Part shown: positions 45,987 to 56,405 of the stretch, piece after piece
Layout: the number at the start of each line of letters is the position of its first letter
How positions within the stretch are numbered: the first letter of the stretch is position 1
Source of the DNA: UBA2365 sp964594045
GTDB lineage: Bacteria > Bacteroidota > Bacteroidia > Chitinophagales > Saprospiraceae
Length of the DNA: 64,000 nucleotides
Reading direction: 5' to 3'
NCBI GenBank assembly: GCA_964594045.1
Contig: CAZQKR010000007.1
Location: 62,001 to 126,000, forward strand
Program-made: the position numbers and the translations under genes
Notes under the pieces: generated by a model
Database searches by the model: none
What the model was told of the DNA's origin: nothing
Seen by the model: only the letters and a program-made list of their open reading frames with translations

Positions 45987-46436
45987 TACAAAATAATATT
46001 TGGTTTAAGCTAACAAATATACGTACCTGTCAAAATTTAAACAAAGTATTTTGTAATTTTTTTAATTAAAATAATAAATTAGCAAAGATTTCCAAAGTTG
46101 AACATTTGGTTAATTACGCCTGACGGATGGTTTTTAAAAATCGGTTTGACGGACATTTTTCAACGAAATGAGATGTACAGGCTTTTTCCCTGAACTTTTT
46201 GGCACAGACCCGAAAATAGTTATATTTTTATATGCTGATATGGAATTTTATCCGGGGTTATTTCGTTTTTATTCCATTCCTGATTTGGCTATCTTCAATT
46301 GAATTTTTGGAAAGTGAAACACAGGCCGGATGTTTTTACGCAATACGGCTACTTTTGACAAAATAAACCAAAGACAGTCAGATCACCGGAGGGTTCCATT
46401 TGATGATGTATAATTTAATCATTTAAATCCGGTATC
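45987..46436. other. divergent intergenic region
   Basis: 450 bp between the DASS and A2M genes. Apart from the minus-strand promoter at 46014-46045, I see no gene or strong hairpin. No clear plus-strand promoter for the A2M gene is visible close to 46437. Confidence 0.4.
46014..46045 (-). promoter_or_regulatory. promoter of the DASS transporter gene
   Basis: On the minus strand TTTG (46045-46042) and TATATTTG (46021-46014) are 20 bp apart, matching the Bacteroidota consensus in both boxes. It lies about 28 bp upstream of the start codon. Confidence 0.6.
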
Positions 46437-49400
46437 ATGTTTCGTTCAAGTCATCTGTTGATCTTTCTGCTGCTGACTGTGTCAGTCATCTCCTGCAAAA
46501 ACAAATTTTTACAAACCGAAATCTCGCCAGCTGAATTACTGGAAAAATACAGCGGATATGTGGCAGATTACAGTGTTCCGCCCATTTCGAGATGTGGTGA
46601 AATATATGTTCGTCTGGATTTTGCTCCGGATACGAGTCTTATCGAACGGATCAACTGGAAAGAGGTATTTACCGTTAGTCCCGGAATTGAAGGAGAAGTG
46701 TTTTATGATCCGTACAGCAGGAAGATCTATATGCAGTCGCATGGCATACAGTATAAAAAGAAATATCATGTAAAATTGGATCTGTCCGCACTCAGAACGG
46801 TACCGGAGCATCTGAAATTTTTCGAATTTGACCTTGAAGCAAAATCCCAGGTGTGGAGTTTTCATGCTTCCCACCCCGAAGTGAAGTCCATGGAAGAGGT
46901 CAATTACATCGGTAAGGTGAGTTATGTGGATTGTGAACCGGACAGAAGCGTGATCGAAAATGGCTTCAAAGCCTGGCAGGGAGACCGCGAATTGCCTGTG
47001 GTCTGGAGTCATTCAGTTACAGACAGTCATCTTTCCGAATTCAGGATTGAGGGAATTAAACGTACCGGTAAGGAAGAAAAAATCAGGGTTGAATTGAACA
47101 TGGAACCACTCGGCGAAGAAGAGAAGGCGACGCATGAAGTGATCATTCCTGCCAAAACGGATTTTAAATTCCTTGAGGCTAAAATCGAGAGCAATGACTA
47201 TGTTCAATTGTTCTTTTCAGACCCCTTATTGCCGGAGCAGAACCTCGAGGGACTGATCACACTGTCCAAAGGAAGTATTTTGCGTTCTGTGATCCAGGAC
47301 AACCGCATCGACCTGTTTCTGGATAACAGCCTTGTGGACCATTGTAAACTCGGGATCAGCGCTGAAATCCAAAACCTGGATAAATCTCCACTGAAGGAAA
47401 AAATCAGCAAAACCCTGTATTTTACGCCGCCAAAGCCCGATGTGAAATTTGCTGAATCAGGACACATACTACCTCCGGAAGATGGATGGAAGGTTCCGGT
47501 TAAATTGGTTTCTGCCTATGGATTTCGCCTGCGGATCCTCAAGGTTTATGAACAGAATGCACATTATTTTTTCCAGACAAATACCAGATCTCTTGCTGAA
47601 CAGACCGGCCTGGAAAGGTATGGCAAGATCGTTCTGGATACCATATACAATACAGGCAAGGAAAATGTATTTGATGAAAGAAGTTACCTGATAGATCTCG
47701 GTGCAGAAGTGAAACGGGAGCCAAGGGCTTTATACAAACTGTTTTTGACCATTCCGTCAGAATACAGTGCATATCCTTGTGATGAAAAAGTGATCCAGGG
47801 AGCGAAAGACATGCTGGACTATCTGAATTTCAACGGACCCGGAAGCCGGGTGGTCTATGATGATTTTGATTACGATGAGTATTACTATTACTATGAGCCC
47901 ACATTTTATGACGAACATATCGATGTAAAGTTTTCCAATCCTTGTGAGGAATACTTTTTCAGTCAGATACACGATCAAAGAATGCTGATCTGTTCTGATG
48001 TCGGACTGGTGGTCAAATATGAACCTGAAAAACAACGTTATTTTTCCTATGTTTCCTCTATCTCCACTTCCGATCCGATACAGGGTTCAACCGTTGAGCT
48101 CTATAATTATCAGGGGATAAAACTGGTTTCCGGGAAAACCGGGTCTGACGGAATAGTCAATCTGCAAACAGATAATTTACCTTTTTTAGCCAAGGTCATC
48201 GCTCCTGACGGACAAGGTATGTATTTGCACCTGATGGAAGAGAAGGCATTGTCACTCAGTACATTCCAGGTGGATGGCAAAGACTGGCAAAACAAGGCCA
48301 AGATACATTTTTACGGGGAAAGAGATGTGTGGAGACCTGGAGACAGTTGCTACGTGAGCTGTATTTATTTTGATGAACATAAAAAATTACCTGCAAAATT
48401 ACCACTGAACCTCAAACTGAGAGACCCGAGGGGGCGGATCATGAAGGAGTGGACGGTTTCTGATCACAAAATGGGATTGTTTGATCTACGTTTCAGCACG
48501 GGATTGAACGACCCGACAGGCATCTGGAATCTGGAGCTGATCATGGGTAACCAGAAATACAGGCATCCGGTCAGAATTGAAACAGTGCGCCCCAACCGGC
48601 TTAAATTTGATGTAGTATTTGCCAAAGAAAAAATGCTGCTCACCACAGACCCCATGGATGCAGCACTGTCTTTGAAATGGATGCACGGACTGGAAGCGGC
48701 TGACCTCAAAACTGAGGTCAATATGCAGCAGACTTCCATTCCAAATCCGTTTGGTTCTGCTTTTAACGGTTATGTTTTTGATGATCTCACAAAAAACTAT
48801 CTGTCGGATGTTGGCCTGATCAGTGAAGAAGTGACCAATAAGAACGGCCAGACAAAATTTGAAATACCGATAGAACCTTCAGAGGTTTACCCATCGGTGA
48901 TGCAATTCAATTTCAGGTTAAAGGGATTTGAAAAGGGCGGTTCGTTCAGCACAGATGTTAAAACCATCAGATATTCTCCATACACCAAATATATCGGTGT
49001 TAAATGGCCGGGTTTTTCCACCGGAGATGATATGATCATGATGGAAAAGGGCAAGAACATCCAGCTTGTTTGTGTGGATGCCAGCGGGAATAAGACAGAC
49101 GGTGTGGTCACTATGAGAACCTATAAAATTGAAAGGTCATGGTGGTACGATTTCGGCAGTAATGACCTGGATTATTCTGCCATCAAAAATCAAAACAAGG
49201 AACTGGTCAAAGAGCGCAAAATCAATGTTAAAAAAGAAGGCACAACCATTGCAATAGATGAGGGTATTTTTGCCTTTGTCGAATTCACTCTTGGAGAAAC
49301 AGGGCATAGCACAGGACGGCCGGTTTATGTTTTTGATTATAATTACTATAACAATGCTTCGGATGTTGATCAGGTTGAAGTGCTGAATTTCCAGCTTGAA

Positions 49401-52007
49401 AAACAGGAATTTACAGTTGATGAAACGCTAAGCTTTGACCTTCCGGCAGCAGCAAAGGGTAAGTTTTTGATCACGGTTGAAAAGGGCGGTTCCATAGTAC
49501 ATCAGGAATCAATACCATCAGGCGCCAATCCTTCCAGGGTATCCATAAAACTGAGACCGGAAATGGCTCCGACAGCTTACGTTCATGTTCATTATATCGC
49601 GGCATACAAGGAGCATAAAAGTCATCGGCCATTGAGATTGTATGGGGTTCAGCCGATCAAGGTGTTTGCTCCCGAAACGGTTTTATCGCCCATTTTAGAT
49701 ATCGCCCAGGAGCTCAGGGCAGATCAGAACTTTAATCTGACCGTTAAGGAAAAGAACGGTAAAAAAATGGCCTATACCATAGCCATAGTGGATGAAGGAT
49801 TATTGGACATCACCCAGTTCAAAACGCCGCAACCCTGGGATTTCTTCTTTGCCAAAGAGGCTCTGAATATCAAGACATGGGACATGTACAGGGATATTTT
49901 CCACAGGTTTTTCGGTGAATACACGTCCTTACTGGCCGTAGGCGGCGACGAATCCATACTTATCTCCCCACAGGCAAAGGCACAGCGGTTCAAGCCGGCT
50001 GTCAGGTATCTGGGGCCATTTGTGCTGGAAGCCGGCAAAACAGCAACCCATACCGTTCAGATCAATGATTATGTAGGTTCAGTCCGTACAATGGTGATCG
50101 CAACCAGTGGACAGGCTTTTGGAAGCACCCAGAAAACATCAAAAGTAGTCAAGCCACTGATGCTTTATGCCACTTTGCCACGAGTATTGAGCCCGGGTGA
50201 AACCTTAAAACTGCCGGTCACAGTTTTTGCGATGAAGGACAATATCAAACAGGTAACGGTAGAAGCCAAGTGCCTCAATGCAGATGTGTTCAATAACGGA
50301 AGTGTCCAAAACCTGACTTTCAGCAGAATCGGAGAAAAGGACATTTATTTTGATATGGAAACACCTGTGAAAACCGATGTGCTCAGATTTGAGATCACGG
50401 CAAGGTCAGGTAATGAGTTTGCAAAAGAAGAAATTGAAATTGATCTGCGCAATGCTTCTCCTCCGGTTACCACCGAGGAAAGCTATGTGGTTGGAGCTGC
50501 CAAAAGCACTACCATCAGTTACAAGCCTTTTGGGATGGCGGGAACCAGAACTGCGTACTTAATGTTGAGCAGCGGCATTGATGTTGCTTTTGAACCCCTG
50601 GTGGAAAAACTCATCAGGTATCCTCACGGATGTCTTGAACAAACTGTTTCATCCGTTTTTCCACAGATCTATTTACACAAAATGGGCTTGCTGACAGAGA
50701 CCCAGGCTATGGAATTCAGGCAGAACCTGAAAGCGCTGATCCAAAAACTGAGACAAATGCAGACCAGTTCGGGCGGATTTGTATACTGGCCTGGTTATAA
50801 TTCTCCCAATTACTGGGGAACCAGTTATGCAGTGCATTTTATGTCTGAAGCAAAAAAACTGGGTTATGATGTGCCGGAAAATATGATCAAATCTGCGTTG
50901 AACTACCAGTTTGATGCGGCTTCCAAATGGACTTATCCGGTATCAGGCAATTCATATTACTATGGTAATCAGGATCTGGATCAGGCTTACAGGTTATATG
51001 GTCTGGCTCAGGCCGGCAAACCGAATTTCGGTGCCATGAATAAACTGCGCCTGTACCCAAAACTCAGCAATACTGCAAGATGGCTTCTGGCCAGCGCATT
51101 GTTGAAAGTAGGTGAAAAAGATGCAGCGGATCAACTGATCAAAGGCGTGAATTACGTGGTTAAGGACTACAGGGAATTCGGAAATACTTTCGGCAGTCAG
51201 ATCAGGGATCAGGCCATCATTTTAAATATTTTGCTGGCTAAAGGTGATCTGATCAATGGTAAAAAAATTGCTGACGACCTGAGCAAACATTTCAAAGGGA
51301 AGAAATTCAATTATCTGAACACCCAGGAAATCTCATTTAGTCTGATGGGCTTCGCACAGTATATCGAAAAAACCGGTTCGGCCGGTGCCGGAATTCCACT
51401 GGAGGTCAGTTCGAATGGTAAATCACTTTTCAATGATGATCTGAGCAACAAACCACAGCGTATCAAACTGGATGCTAAAGAAGCAACCGAACATCAGCTG
51501 GTAGTGAAAAACAAAGGCAAAGGTCAGGTTTTTGCTTCAGTGGTTTTGCATGGAACGCCTTTACGCGATGAAACTCCTGCAGGAGCCAATGATCTGGAAA
51601 TGAGTGTAGTATACAAGGATATAACGGGAGTTACAAAGGATTTCAAAAAGCTGATCCAGGGACAGGAATATTCCATCACCGTTACCCTGAAACATCCCGG
51701 GATGCGCGATGATTATGAAAATATGGCTTTGACGGTCATGGTCCCTGCCGGTTGTGAGATCATCAATACACGGCTGTACAATATAGGCGCAGGCAATTCT
51801 GGTCAATTCGATTACCAGGACATCAGGGATGACCGGATCTATACTTATTTTAGTCTGAAAAAAGCTGAGACAAAATCCTTTAAATTCCTGGTCAATGCAA
51901 GTTTTCAGGGAAAATACTGGATGCCTTCAGTCTATGCTGAAGCCATGTATGATGGCAGGGTAAATGCCAAATCAGCCGGTTTCTGGATGACAATTGATCC
52001 AAAATAG
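46437..52007 (+). CDS. bacterial alpha-2-macroglobulin lipoprotein
   Basis: An 1,856-residue periplasmic protease-trapping protein. The signal peptide ends in the lipobox VISC (Cys20), so it is lipid-anchored. Macroglobulin-like sandwich domains fill the first ~1,100 residues. The thioester motif C-L-E-Q lies at residues 1399-1402 (HGCLEQTVSS), and the following alpha-toroid thioester domain has FVYWPG and WGTSYAVHF. After cleavage of its bait region by an invading protease, the reactive thioester binds the attacker covalently. The pbpC gene follows after 9 bp, the same pairing as yfhM-pbpC in E. coli. Confidence 0.94.
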   Translation: MFRSSHLLIFLLLTVSVISCKNKFLQTEISPAELLEKYSGYVADYSVPPISRCGEIYVRLDFAPDTSLIERINWKEVFTVSPGIEGEVFYDPYSRKIYMQSHGIQYKKKYHVKLDLSALRTVPEHLKFFEFDLEAKSQVWSFHASHPEVKSMEEVNYIGKVSYVDCEPDRSVIENGFKAWQGDRELPVVWSHSVTDSHLSEFRIEGIKRTGKEEKIRVELNMEPLGEEEKATHEVIIPAKTDFKFLEAKIESNDYVQLFFSDPLLPEQNLEGLITLSKGSILRSVIQDNRIDLFLDNSLVDHCKLGISAEIQNLDKSPLKEKISKTLYFTPPKPDVKFAESGHILPPEDGWKVPVKLVSAYGFRLRILKVYEQNAHYFFQTNTRSLAEQTGLERYGKIVLDTIYNTGKENVFDERSYLIDLGAEVKREPRALYKLFLTIPSEYSAYPCDEKVIQGAKDMLDYLNFNGPGSRVVYDDFDYDEYYYYYEPTFYDEHIDVKFSNPCEEYFFSQIHDQRMLICSDVGLVVKYEPEKQRYFSYVSSISTSDPIQGSTVELYNYQGIKLVSGKTGSDGIVNLQTDNLPFLAKVIAPDGQGMYLHLMEEKALSLSTFQVDGKDWQNKAKIHFYGERDVWRPGDSCYVSCIYFDEHKKLPAKLPLNLKLRDPRGRIMKEWTVSDHKMGLFDLRFSTGLNDPTGIWNLELIMGNQKYRHPVRIETVRPNRLKFDVVFAKEKMLLTTDPMDAALSLKWMHGLEAADLKTEVNMQQTSIPNPFGSAFNGYVFDDLTKNYLSDVGLISEEVTNKNGQTKFEIPIEPSEVYPSVMQFNFRLKGFEKGGSFSTDVKTIRYSPYTKYIGVKWPGFSTGDDMIMMEKGKNIQLVCVDASGNKTDGVVTMRTYKIERSWWYDFGSNDLDYSAIKNQNKELVKERKINVKKEGTTIAIDEGIFAFVEFTLGETGHSTGRPVYVFDYNYYNNASDVDQVEVLNFQLEKQEFTVDETLSFDLPAAAKGKFLITVEKGGSIVHQESIPSGANPSRVSIKLRPEMAPTAYVHVHYIAAYKEHKSHRPLRLYGVQPIKVFAPETVLSPILDIAQELRADQNFNLTVKEKNGKKMAYTIAIVDEGLLDITQFKTPQPWDFFFAKEALNIKTWDMYRDIFHRFFGEYTSLLAVGGDESILISPQAKAQRFKPAVRYLGPFVLEAGKTATHTVQINDYVGSVRTMVIATSGQAFGSTQKTSKVVKPLMLYATLPRVLSPGETLKLPVTVFAMKDNIKQVTVEAKCLNADVFNNGSVQNLTFSRIGEKDIYFDMETPVKTDVLRFEITARSGNEFAKEEIEIDLRNASPPVTTEESYVVGAAKSTTISYKPFGMAGTRTAYLMLSSGIDVAFEPLVEKLIRYPHGCLEQTVSSVFPQIYLHKMGLLTETQAMEFRQNLKALIQKLRQMQTSSGGFVYWPGYNSPNYWGTSYAVHFMSEAKKLGYDVPENMIKSALNYQFDAASKWTYPVSGNSYYYGNQDLDQAYRLYGLAQAGKPNFGAMNKLRLYPKLSNTARWLLASALLKVGEKDAADQLIKGVNYVVKDYREFGNTFGSQIRDQAIILNILLAKGDLINGKKIADDLSKHFKGKKFNYLNTQEISFSLMGFAQYIEKTGSAGAGIPLEVSSNGKSLFNDDLSNKPQRIKLDAKEATEHQLVVKNKGKGQVFASVVLHGTPLRDETPAGANDLEMSVVYKDITGVTKDFKKLIQGQEYSITVTLKHPGMRDDYENMALTVMVPAGCEIINTRLYNIGAGNSGQFDYQDIRDDRIYTYFSLKKAETKSFKFLVNASFQGKYWMPSVYAEAMYDGRVNAKSAGFWMTIDPK

Positions 52008-52015
52008 CAGTTGTT

Positions 52016-54313
52016 TTGGGGGTAAAAACAGTTAGAAATAGCGCGGTTCTGATCCTGTTGTTGATGATTGGCCTGTTCATAGCAGGTAATCAGGTAAAGT
52101 TTTTGGAGGACTATTCAACGACAGTTTTTGACCGGGATGGAACAGTTATTTCGGCTGCTGTATCTGAAGATGAGCAATGGAGATTGTACTGTGATGGTGC
52201 CGTTCCGGAAAAAATCGAACAGGCGATGCTCAGTTTTGAGGATGAGTACTTTTACTGGCATCCGGGCATCAATCCTGTATCTGTGGTCAAGGCATTGCAG
52301 GACAATATCAGGGCAGGCAGGATCGTGCGCGGCGGCAGCACATTGACCATGCAACTGGCCAGAATTTCACAGGGCAATAAACCAAGGACCATTTTACAGA
52401 AGGTAAAGGAAATGATCCTGGCTTTAGGGCTGGAATTGAGGTATTCCAAAAAACTGATCCTTGGATTATATGGTCAGCATGCTCCGTTTGGAGGAAATAT
52501 CGTTGGCTATTGTGCAGCTTCGCATCGATATTTTGGAAAGGATCCGGAAAACCTCAGTTGGGCTGAAGCCGCGGCCATTGCCATTTTGCCCAATTCACCC
52601 GGTAAGATCTTTCCGGGACGCGGACAGGAGACGTTTATTCGGAAAAGGAATTTCCTGTTGACTAAACTGCACCGGAAAGGTCTGATCGACCGGCTTAGCC
52701 TGGCCTTAGCCATGAGAGAGCCATTGCCTGAAGGCCTGAGATATTTTGAGCAGATCAGCCCCCATTTACTTCAGCAGATGAAAAAGAAGGGTACGCACAA
52801 TCTAAGGTCTTCCATGGATGCTTCTCTTCAAAGGATGGTTATCCACATTCTGGAAAACTTTGGCAGTATATACGCAGCCAATAGTGTCTATAACATTTCA
52901 GCGCTGGTTTTGGACAATTCGAATGGTCAGGTCATGTCCTATGTCGGGAATGTGGATCACGATCCGTTTTTAGCCAATAAGGATGTGGATATGATCTCTT
53001 CGATGCGAAGCCCGGGAAGCACGATGAAGCCATTGCTTTACGGAGTTTGTTTTGATGAAGGTATGATCACTCACCAGTCACTGATCGAGGATACACCCAT
53101 GTTTTTGAATGGTTTCAGCCCCCAAAACATCGACAAAAACTTTCGTGGGATAGTCAGAGCCTCTGATGCGCTCAACAATTCACTGAATATTCCGGCAGTA
53201 TTATTGTTGAAAGACTATGGAATTCAAGCTTTTATAGAAAAACTGAGGCAATCCGGATTTGACCATACCACCCGAAGTAATATCCATTATGGTCTTTCGC
53301 TGATCCTCGGGAGCAATGAGGTCACCAGCCTGGAGCTGGGGCGGGCATATATGAATATGGGTCGACGGGCAATGGACTTGAAATCCATTGATATCAGTTA
53401 TGAAAAAGAAATCTCTTCACTGCCTTTCAGTGAGATCCCATTGTCCGTTGGAAGCGCTTACCAGGTGTTGAATTTGCTCAAAGAGGTGAAAAGGCCGGAG
53501 GAGCGTGATGGCTGGGAGTTCTTTGAAAGCAGGCATTTTCTGGCGTGGAAAACAGGAACCAGTTATGGCAACCGGGATGCATGGGCCATTGGTGTGACCA
53601 GAACCTATACCATAGTGGTTTGGGTAGGCAATGCCAGCGGTCAGGGAAGGAACGGGTTGACAGGATTGCGGATGGCGGCTCCGGTTCTGTTTGCCATTTC
53701 AGATGTTTTGCCGCAGACCGATTGGTTTGAAGAGCCGTCGTCAGCGTTAAAACCGGTTGAGGTTTGTTCCCGGTCCGGTTTCATGAAAGGAGAGCATTGC
53801 CCCGGATCAGAATTTATCCTGGTACCTGAAAAGGTCCGGCGAATACCAGTCTGTGATTTTCATCAGGCCGTGGTCCTGGACAAAAGCGGTCAGTACAGGA
53901 TCAGCAGCAAGTGTTATGATCCGGCAATGGGCAGGGACAGCAGTTTTTTTGTGCTCTCACCGAGGGTGAATCATTATTACCGGATTGCCAGCGGTATTGA
54001 CTGCAGTTTGCCGCCTTTTCATCCCGACTGTGAAAACCCGTCCCAGCAGATCAATATACTTTATCCGCACATGCATTCACGGATACTTCTGCCAAGGGAG
54101 ATAAACGGACAGCTCAAACCCTTGATTTGTAAAGCGGTCAGTACGATGAAACAGGATACGCTGTACTGGTTTCTCAACAGTGCATTTCTAAAAACCACCG
54201 CGAAAGATCATACCATAGTCGTAGATTCCCTGATGCCGGGATATCATCATTTGTCAGTCAATTCAGTGTATGGTATGTCAGGCCAGGTGTCATTTGAGGT
54301 GATCGTAGAGTGA
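52016..54313 (+). CDS. pbpC: penicillin-binding protein 1C
   Basis: A 765-residue bifunctional peptidoglycan synthase. One membrane segment lies near residues 10-25. The glycosyltransferase GT51 domain has EDEYFYWHPG (catalytic Glu) and RGGSTLTMQLAR. The transpeptidase domain has the Ser-x-x-Lys motif STMK (about 334-337), SLN, and KTGTS (about 511-515). A BiPBP_C-type domain ends the protein. The start codon is TTG at 52016 because no ATG precedes the membrane segment; ATG 52064 would cut the segment. Adjacent to the A2M gene, 9 bp apart, so wall repair and protease defence are likely coupled. Confidence 0.93.
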   Translation: MGVKTVRNSAVLILLLMIGLFIAGNQVKFLEDYSTTVFDRDGTVISAAVSEDEQWRLYCDGAVPEKIEQAMLSFEDEYFYWHPGINPVSVVKALQDNIRAGRIVRGGSTLTMQLARISQGNKPRTILQKVKEMILALGLELRYSKKLILGLYGQHAPFGGNIVGYCAASHRYFGKDPENLSWAEAAAIAILPNSPGKIFPGRGQETFIRKRNFLLTKLHRKGLIDRLSLALAMREPLPEGLRYFEQISPHLLQQMKKKGTHNLRSSMDASLQRMVIHILENFGSIYAANSVYNISALVLDNSNGQVMSYVGNVDHDPFLANKDVDMISSMRSPGSTMKPLLYGVCFDEGMITHQSLIEDTPMFLNGFSPQNIDKNFRGIVRASDALNNSLNIPAVLLLKDYGIQAFIEKLRQSGFDHTTRSNIHYGLSLILGSNEVTSLELGRAYMNMGRRAMDLKSIDISYEKEISSLPFSEIPLSVGSAYQVLNLLKEVKRPEERDGWEFFESRHFLAWKTGTSYGNRDAWAIGVTRTYTIVVWVGNASGQGRNGLTGLRMAAPVLFAISDVLPQTDWFEEPSSALKPVEVCSRSGFMKGEHCPGSEFILVPEKVRRIPVCDFHQAVVLDKSGQYRISSKCYDPAMGRDSSFFVLSPRVNHYYRIASGIDCSLPPFHPDCENPSQQINILYPHMHSRILLPREINGQLKPLICKAVSTMKQDTLYWFLNSAFLKTTAKDHTIVVDSLMPGYHHLSVNSVYGMSGQVSFEVIVE

Positions 54314-54768
54314 GCCGTTTATTTTATTAATTATTGAATACCAGTTTTTTATATATTATTTCATGCTGAAGAAATGATGGAGAAAGCAGAAATTCAGTCT
54401 GTGATTTTATCATTTGATTCAATGGTCTGACCCACATATACTCAATCATTTTTCTCTCAAAATCTTTGAGTAAATCTTTTTATAGCCAGGAAATTATCCG
54501 AAAATCCAGAAAAATTTCAAAAAATCATATTAAATAATAATTTAATTTGATTTTTTTAAATATATTTGGAAATTGAAAGTAAACAGGTTTTTTACAGTAA
54601 GTTTTATATTAACAAAAATATTATATCAATTTATTTGCATTCCAAATGACCGGAAAAAGAGACTAAAAGTCATGTAATAAATTCGGGGAAAAGATCTGTA
54701 TTTTGGCAGGTTGCCGGCTTAACCGGAAAGGTTTTCCGGATTTCAACAGGCTGTTAAAAAACTTACAC
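54314..54768. other. AT-rich intergenic region with a palindrome
   Basis: 455 bp without a gene. A perfect AT palindrome (ATTAAAT/ATTTAAT, 4-nt loop) lies at 54529-54546, and TATATTTG at 54561-54568 is a possible -7 box for the PhoH gene, about 200 bp upstream of its start. Confidence 0.4.
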
Positions 54769-56088
54769 ATGAAAAAAACTTTCATACTGGACACAAATGT
54801 CATTTTACATGACCATTTAAGTATCACACATTTTGAAGAAAATGACATTGTCATCCCGATAGAGGTGCTGGAGGAATTGGATAATTTCAAGAAAGGCAAT
54901 TCCCAGATGAATTACAATGCCCGTGAGTTTTTGAGGGAGATAGACCGGTTGATCGGGGATAAGATTTTCAACGGGGGCATTTCACTGGGAGAAGGGAAAG
55001 GTGTGCTTAAAATTGCATTGAACAATGAACTGCCGGAAAAATTGAAAAGGTCATTTTCCGAAAATAAACCGGATCACAAAATTTTGGGAGTAGCGGCTGA
55101 GTATCAGGAAAAATTTCCGGGGGAGAAGATCATCCTGGTGAGCAAGGATGTCAACCTGCGCGTTAAGGCAAAATCGATCGGTATTCAGGCGGAAGATTAC
55201 GAATCGGATAAGATCGACAATATTGAGGAGATGAACCAGGGTGCCAGTCACCTGGAAATTACAGACAATGAATTAGTTGTGAATTTGTATAAAAGCAAAA
55301 AAGGGGTTGCACTAAACAGCCTGAGAGAAGATTTCAAGTTGGGTGACAATCAATTTTTTATATTGAATAGCGGTCAGTCCAGTGTCTTAGCCAGATATTA
55401 CCCAAAGGAAAATCTGCTGAAAAAAATAGTAAAAAAAACAGCATCGGGTATCAAACCGCGTAATGCCGAGCAAACCTTTGCCCTGGATGTTTTACTGGAC
55501 CCGGATATTTTGCTGATCTCGCTGACTGGTAAGGCCGGAACCGGCAAGACACTATTGGCATTAGCCGCAGCCCTTGATCAGAAGAACCTCTACGAACAGA
55601 TATTGCTGGCCAGGCCGATCATCGCATTGTCCAACAAGGAAATCGGCTATTTGCCAGGAGATCAGTTTGATAAGACCAAACCTTATATGCAGCCTTTGTT
55701 TGATAACCTGGCGGTGATCAAACATCAGTTCAACAAAACTTCCAAGGATGCCCAGAAGATAGATCAAATGATCGAAAAAGAGGAGTTGGTTATAGCGCCC
55801 CTGGCATTTATCAGGGGCAGAAGCTTGTCCAATACCTTTTTTATCATTGATGAAGCTCAAAACCTGACCCCTCACGAGGTAAAAACCATCATCACCAGGG
55901 CCGGCGAAGGAACGAAACTGGTATTTTGCGGTGACATACACCAGATAGACTCACCTTACCTGGACAGTCAATCCAATGGTTTGTCGTATTTTACTGACCG
56001 GATGAAGGGGCAGGATCTGTTTGCGCATATCAATCTGATCAAAGGCGAAAGAAGTTATCTTTCCGAACTGGCGAGTGATCTGTTGTAA
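54769..56088 (+). CDS. PIN-PhoH family protein (PhoH-like ATPase)
   Basis: A 439-residue cytoplasmic protein with an N-terminal PIN ribonuclease domain (FILDTNVILHD with Asp8, then further acidic residues such as Glu39 in VLEELDNF) and a C-terminal PhoH P-loop domain. Walker A is SLTGKAGTGKTLLALAA (about 250-266), and Walker B is FFIIDEAQNLTPHEV. The combination resembles PhoH2-type RNA helicase/ribonuclease. The start is the ATG at 54769 (MKKTFILDTN); the in-frame upstream extension to 54703 begins with TTG and is not family-like. Confidence 0.92.
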   Translation: MKKTFILDTNVILHDHLSITHFEENDIVIPIEVLEELDNFKKGNSQMNYNAREFLREIDRLIGDKIFNGGISLGEGKGVLKIALNNELPEKLKRSFSENKPDHKILGVAAEYQEKFPGEKIILVSKDVNLRVKAKSIGIQAEDYESDKIDNIEEMNQGASHLEITDNELVVNLYKSKKGVALNSLREDFKLGDNQFFILNSGQSSVLARYYPKENLLKKIVKKTASGIKPRNAEQTFALDVLLDPDILLISLTGKAGTGKTLLALAAALDQKNLYEQILLARPIIALSNKEIGYLPGDQFDKTKPYMQPLFDNLAVIKHQFNKTSKDAQKIDQMIEKEELVIAPLAFIRGRSLSNTFFIIDEAQNLTPHEVKTIITRAGEGTKLVFCGDIHQIDSPYLDSQSNGLSYFTDRMKGQDLFAHINLIKGERSYLSELASDLL

Positions 56089-56146
56089 CAAATATAGCTA
56101 TTGTTTCCTGATAAAATGTTGCTTGCATCCGGGCCTCTTTAGTCCC

Positions 56147-56174
56147 GTTGTCTGAAGTTCCCAACTTCTGACAA
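56147..56174. repeat. imperfect palindrome, copy 1
   Basis: Arms TGTCTGAAGTT and AACTTCTGACA with CCC loop pair with one mismatch. The core TGAAGTT/AACTTC matches the other copies beside the DUF4143 gene. Confidence 0.6.
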
Positions 56175-56261
56175 ATATTGACTTAAAATGTATTTCAATT
56201 AATGGCGAATGAAGTTTGCAGCTTCAAAGACAGTCTGTTTTTAACAAGTTAAGGTATGTTT

Positions 56262-56294
56262 GATACAAGTCTGAAGTTGTAAACTTCAGACAAC
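56262..56294. repeat. palindromic repeat upstream of the DUF4143 gene
   Basis: Perfect 10-bp arms GTCTGAAGTT / AACTTCAGAC around GTA. The whole 33 bp match the copy at 57616-57648 in 29 positions, in the same orientation. Confidence 0.75.
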
Positions 56295-56370
56295 AACGAT
56301 TATAAGTGTTGAATAGATCGAAACAAGTCTGAAATTTTAAGGCGTATGTTTTAAAAGCTCAAAATGTTTG

Positions 56371-56378
56371 TATATTTG
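56371..56378 (+). promoter_or_regulatory. -7 box for the DUF4143 gene
   Basis: TATATTTG, a perfect TAnnTTTG match, 28 bp before the preferred ATG at 56406. No TTTG at -33. Confidence 0.45.
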
Positions 56379-56405
56379 CAGTTGAACTTAAAATATGCAA
56401 AGAAC

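Larger units (their letters stand above)
56089..56405. other. intergenic region carrying palindromic repeats and a promoter
   Basis: 317 bp after the PhoH gene. It holds a short palindrome at 56147-56174, a weaker GAAG/CTTC one at 56211-56225, the main repeat at 56262-56294, a half-copy near 56327, and a strong -7 box at 56371. Confidence 0.6.

Noticed and set aside
54703..54768. N-terminal extension of PhoH
   Set aside because: Begins with TTG and lacks family similarity; ATG 54769 starts with the PIN motif.
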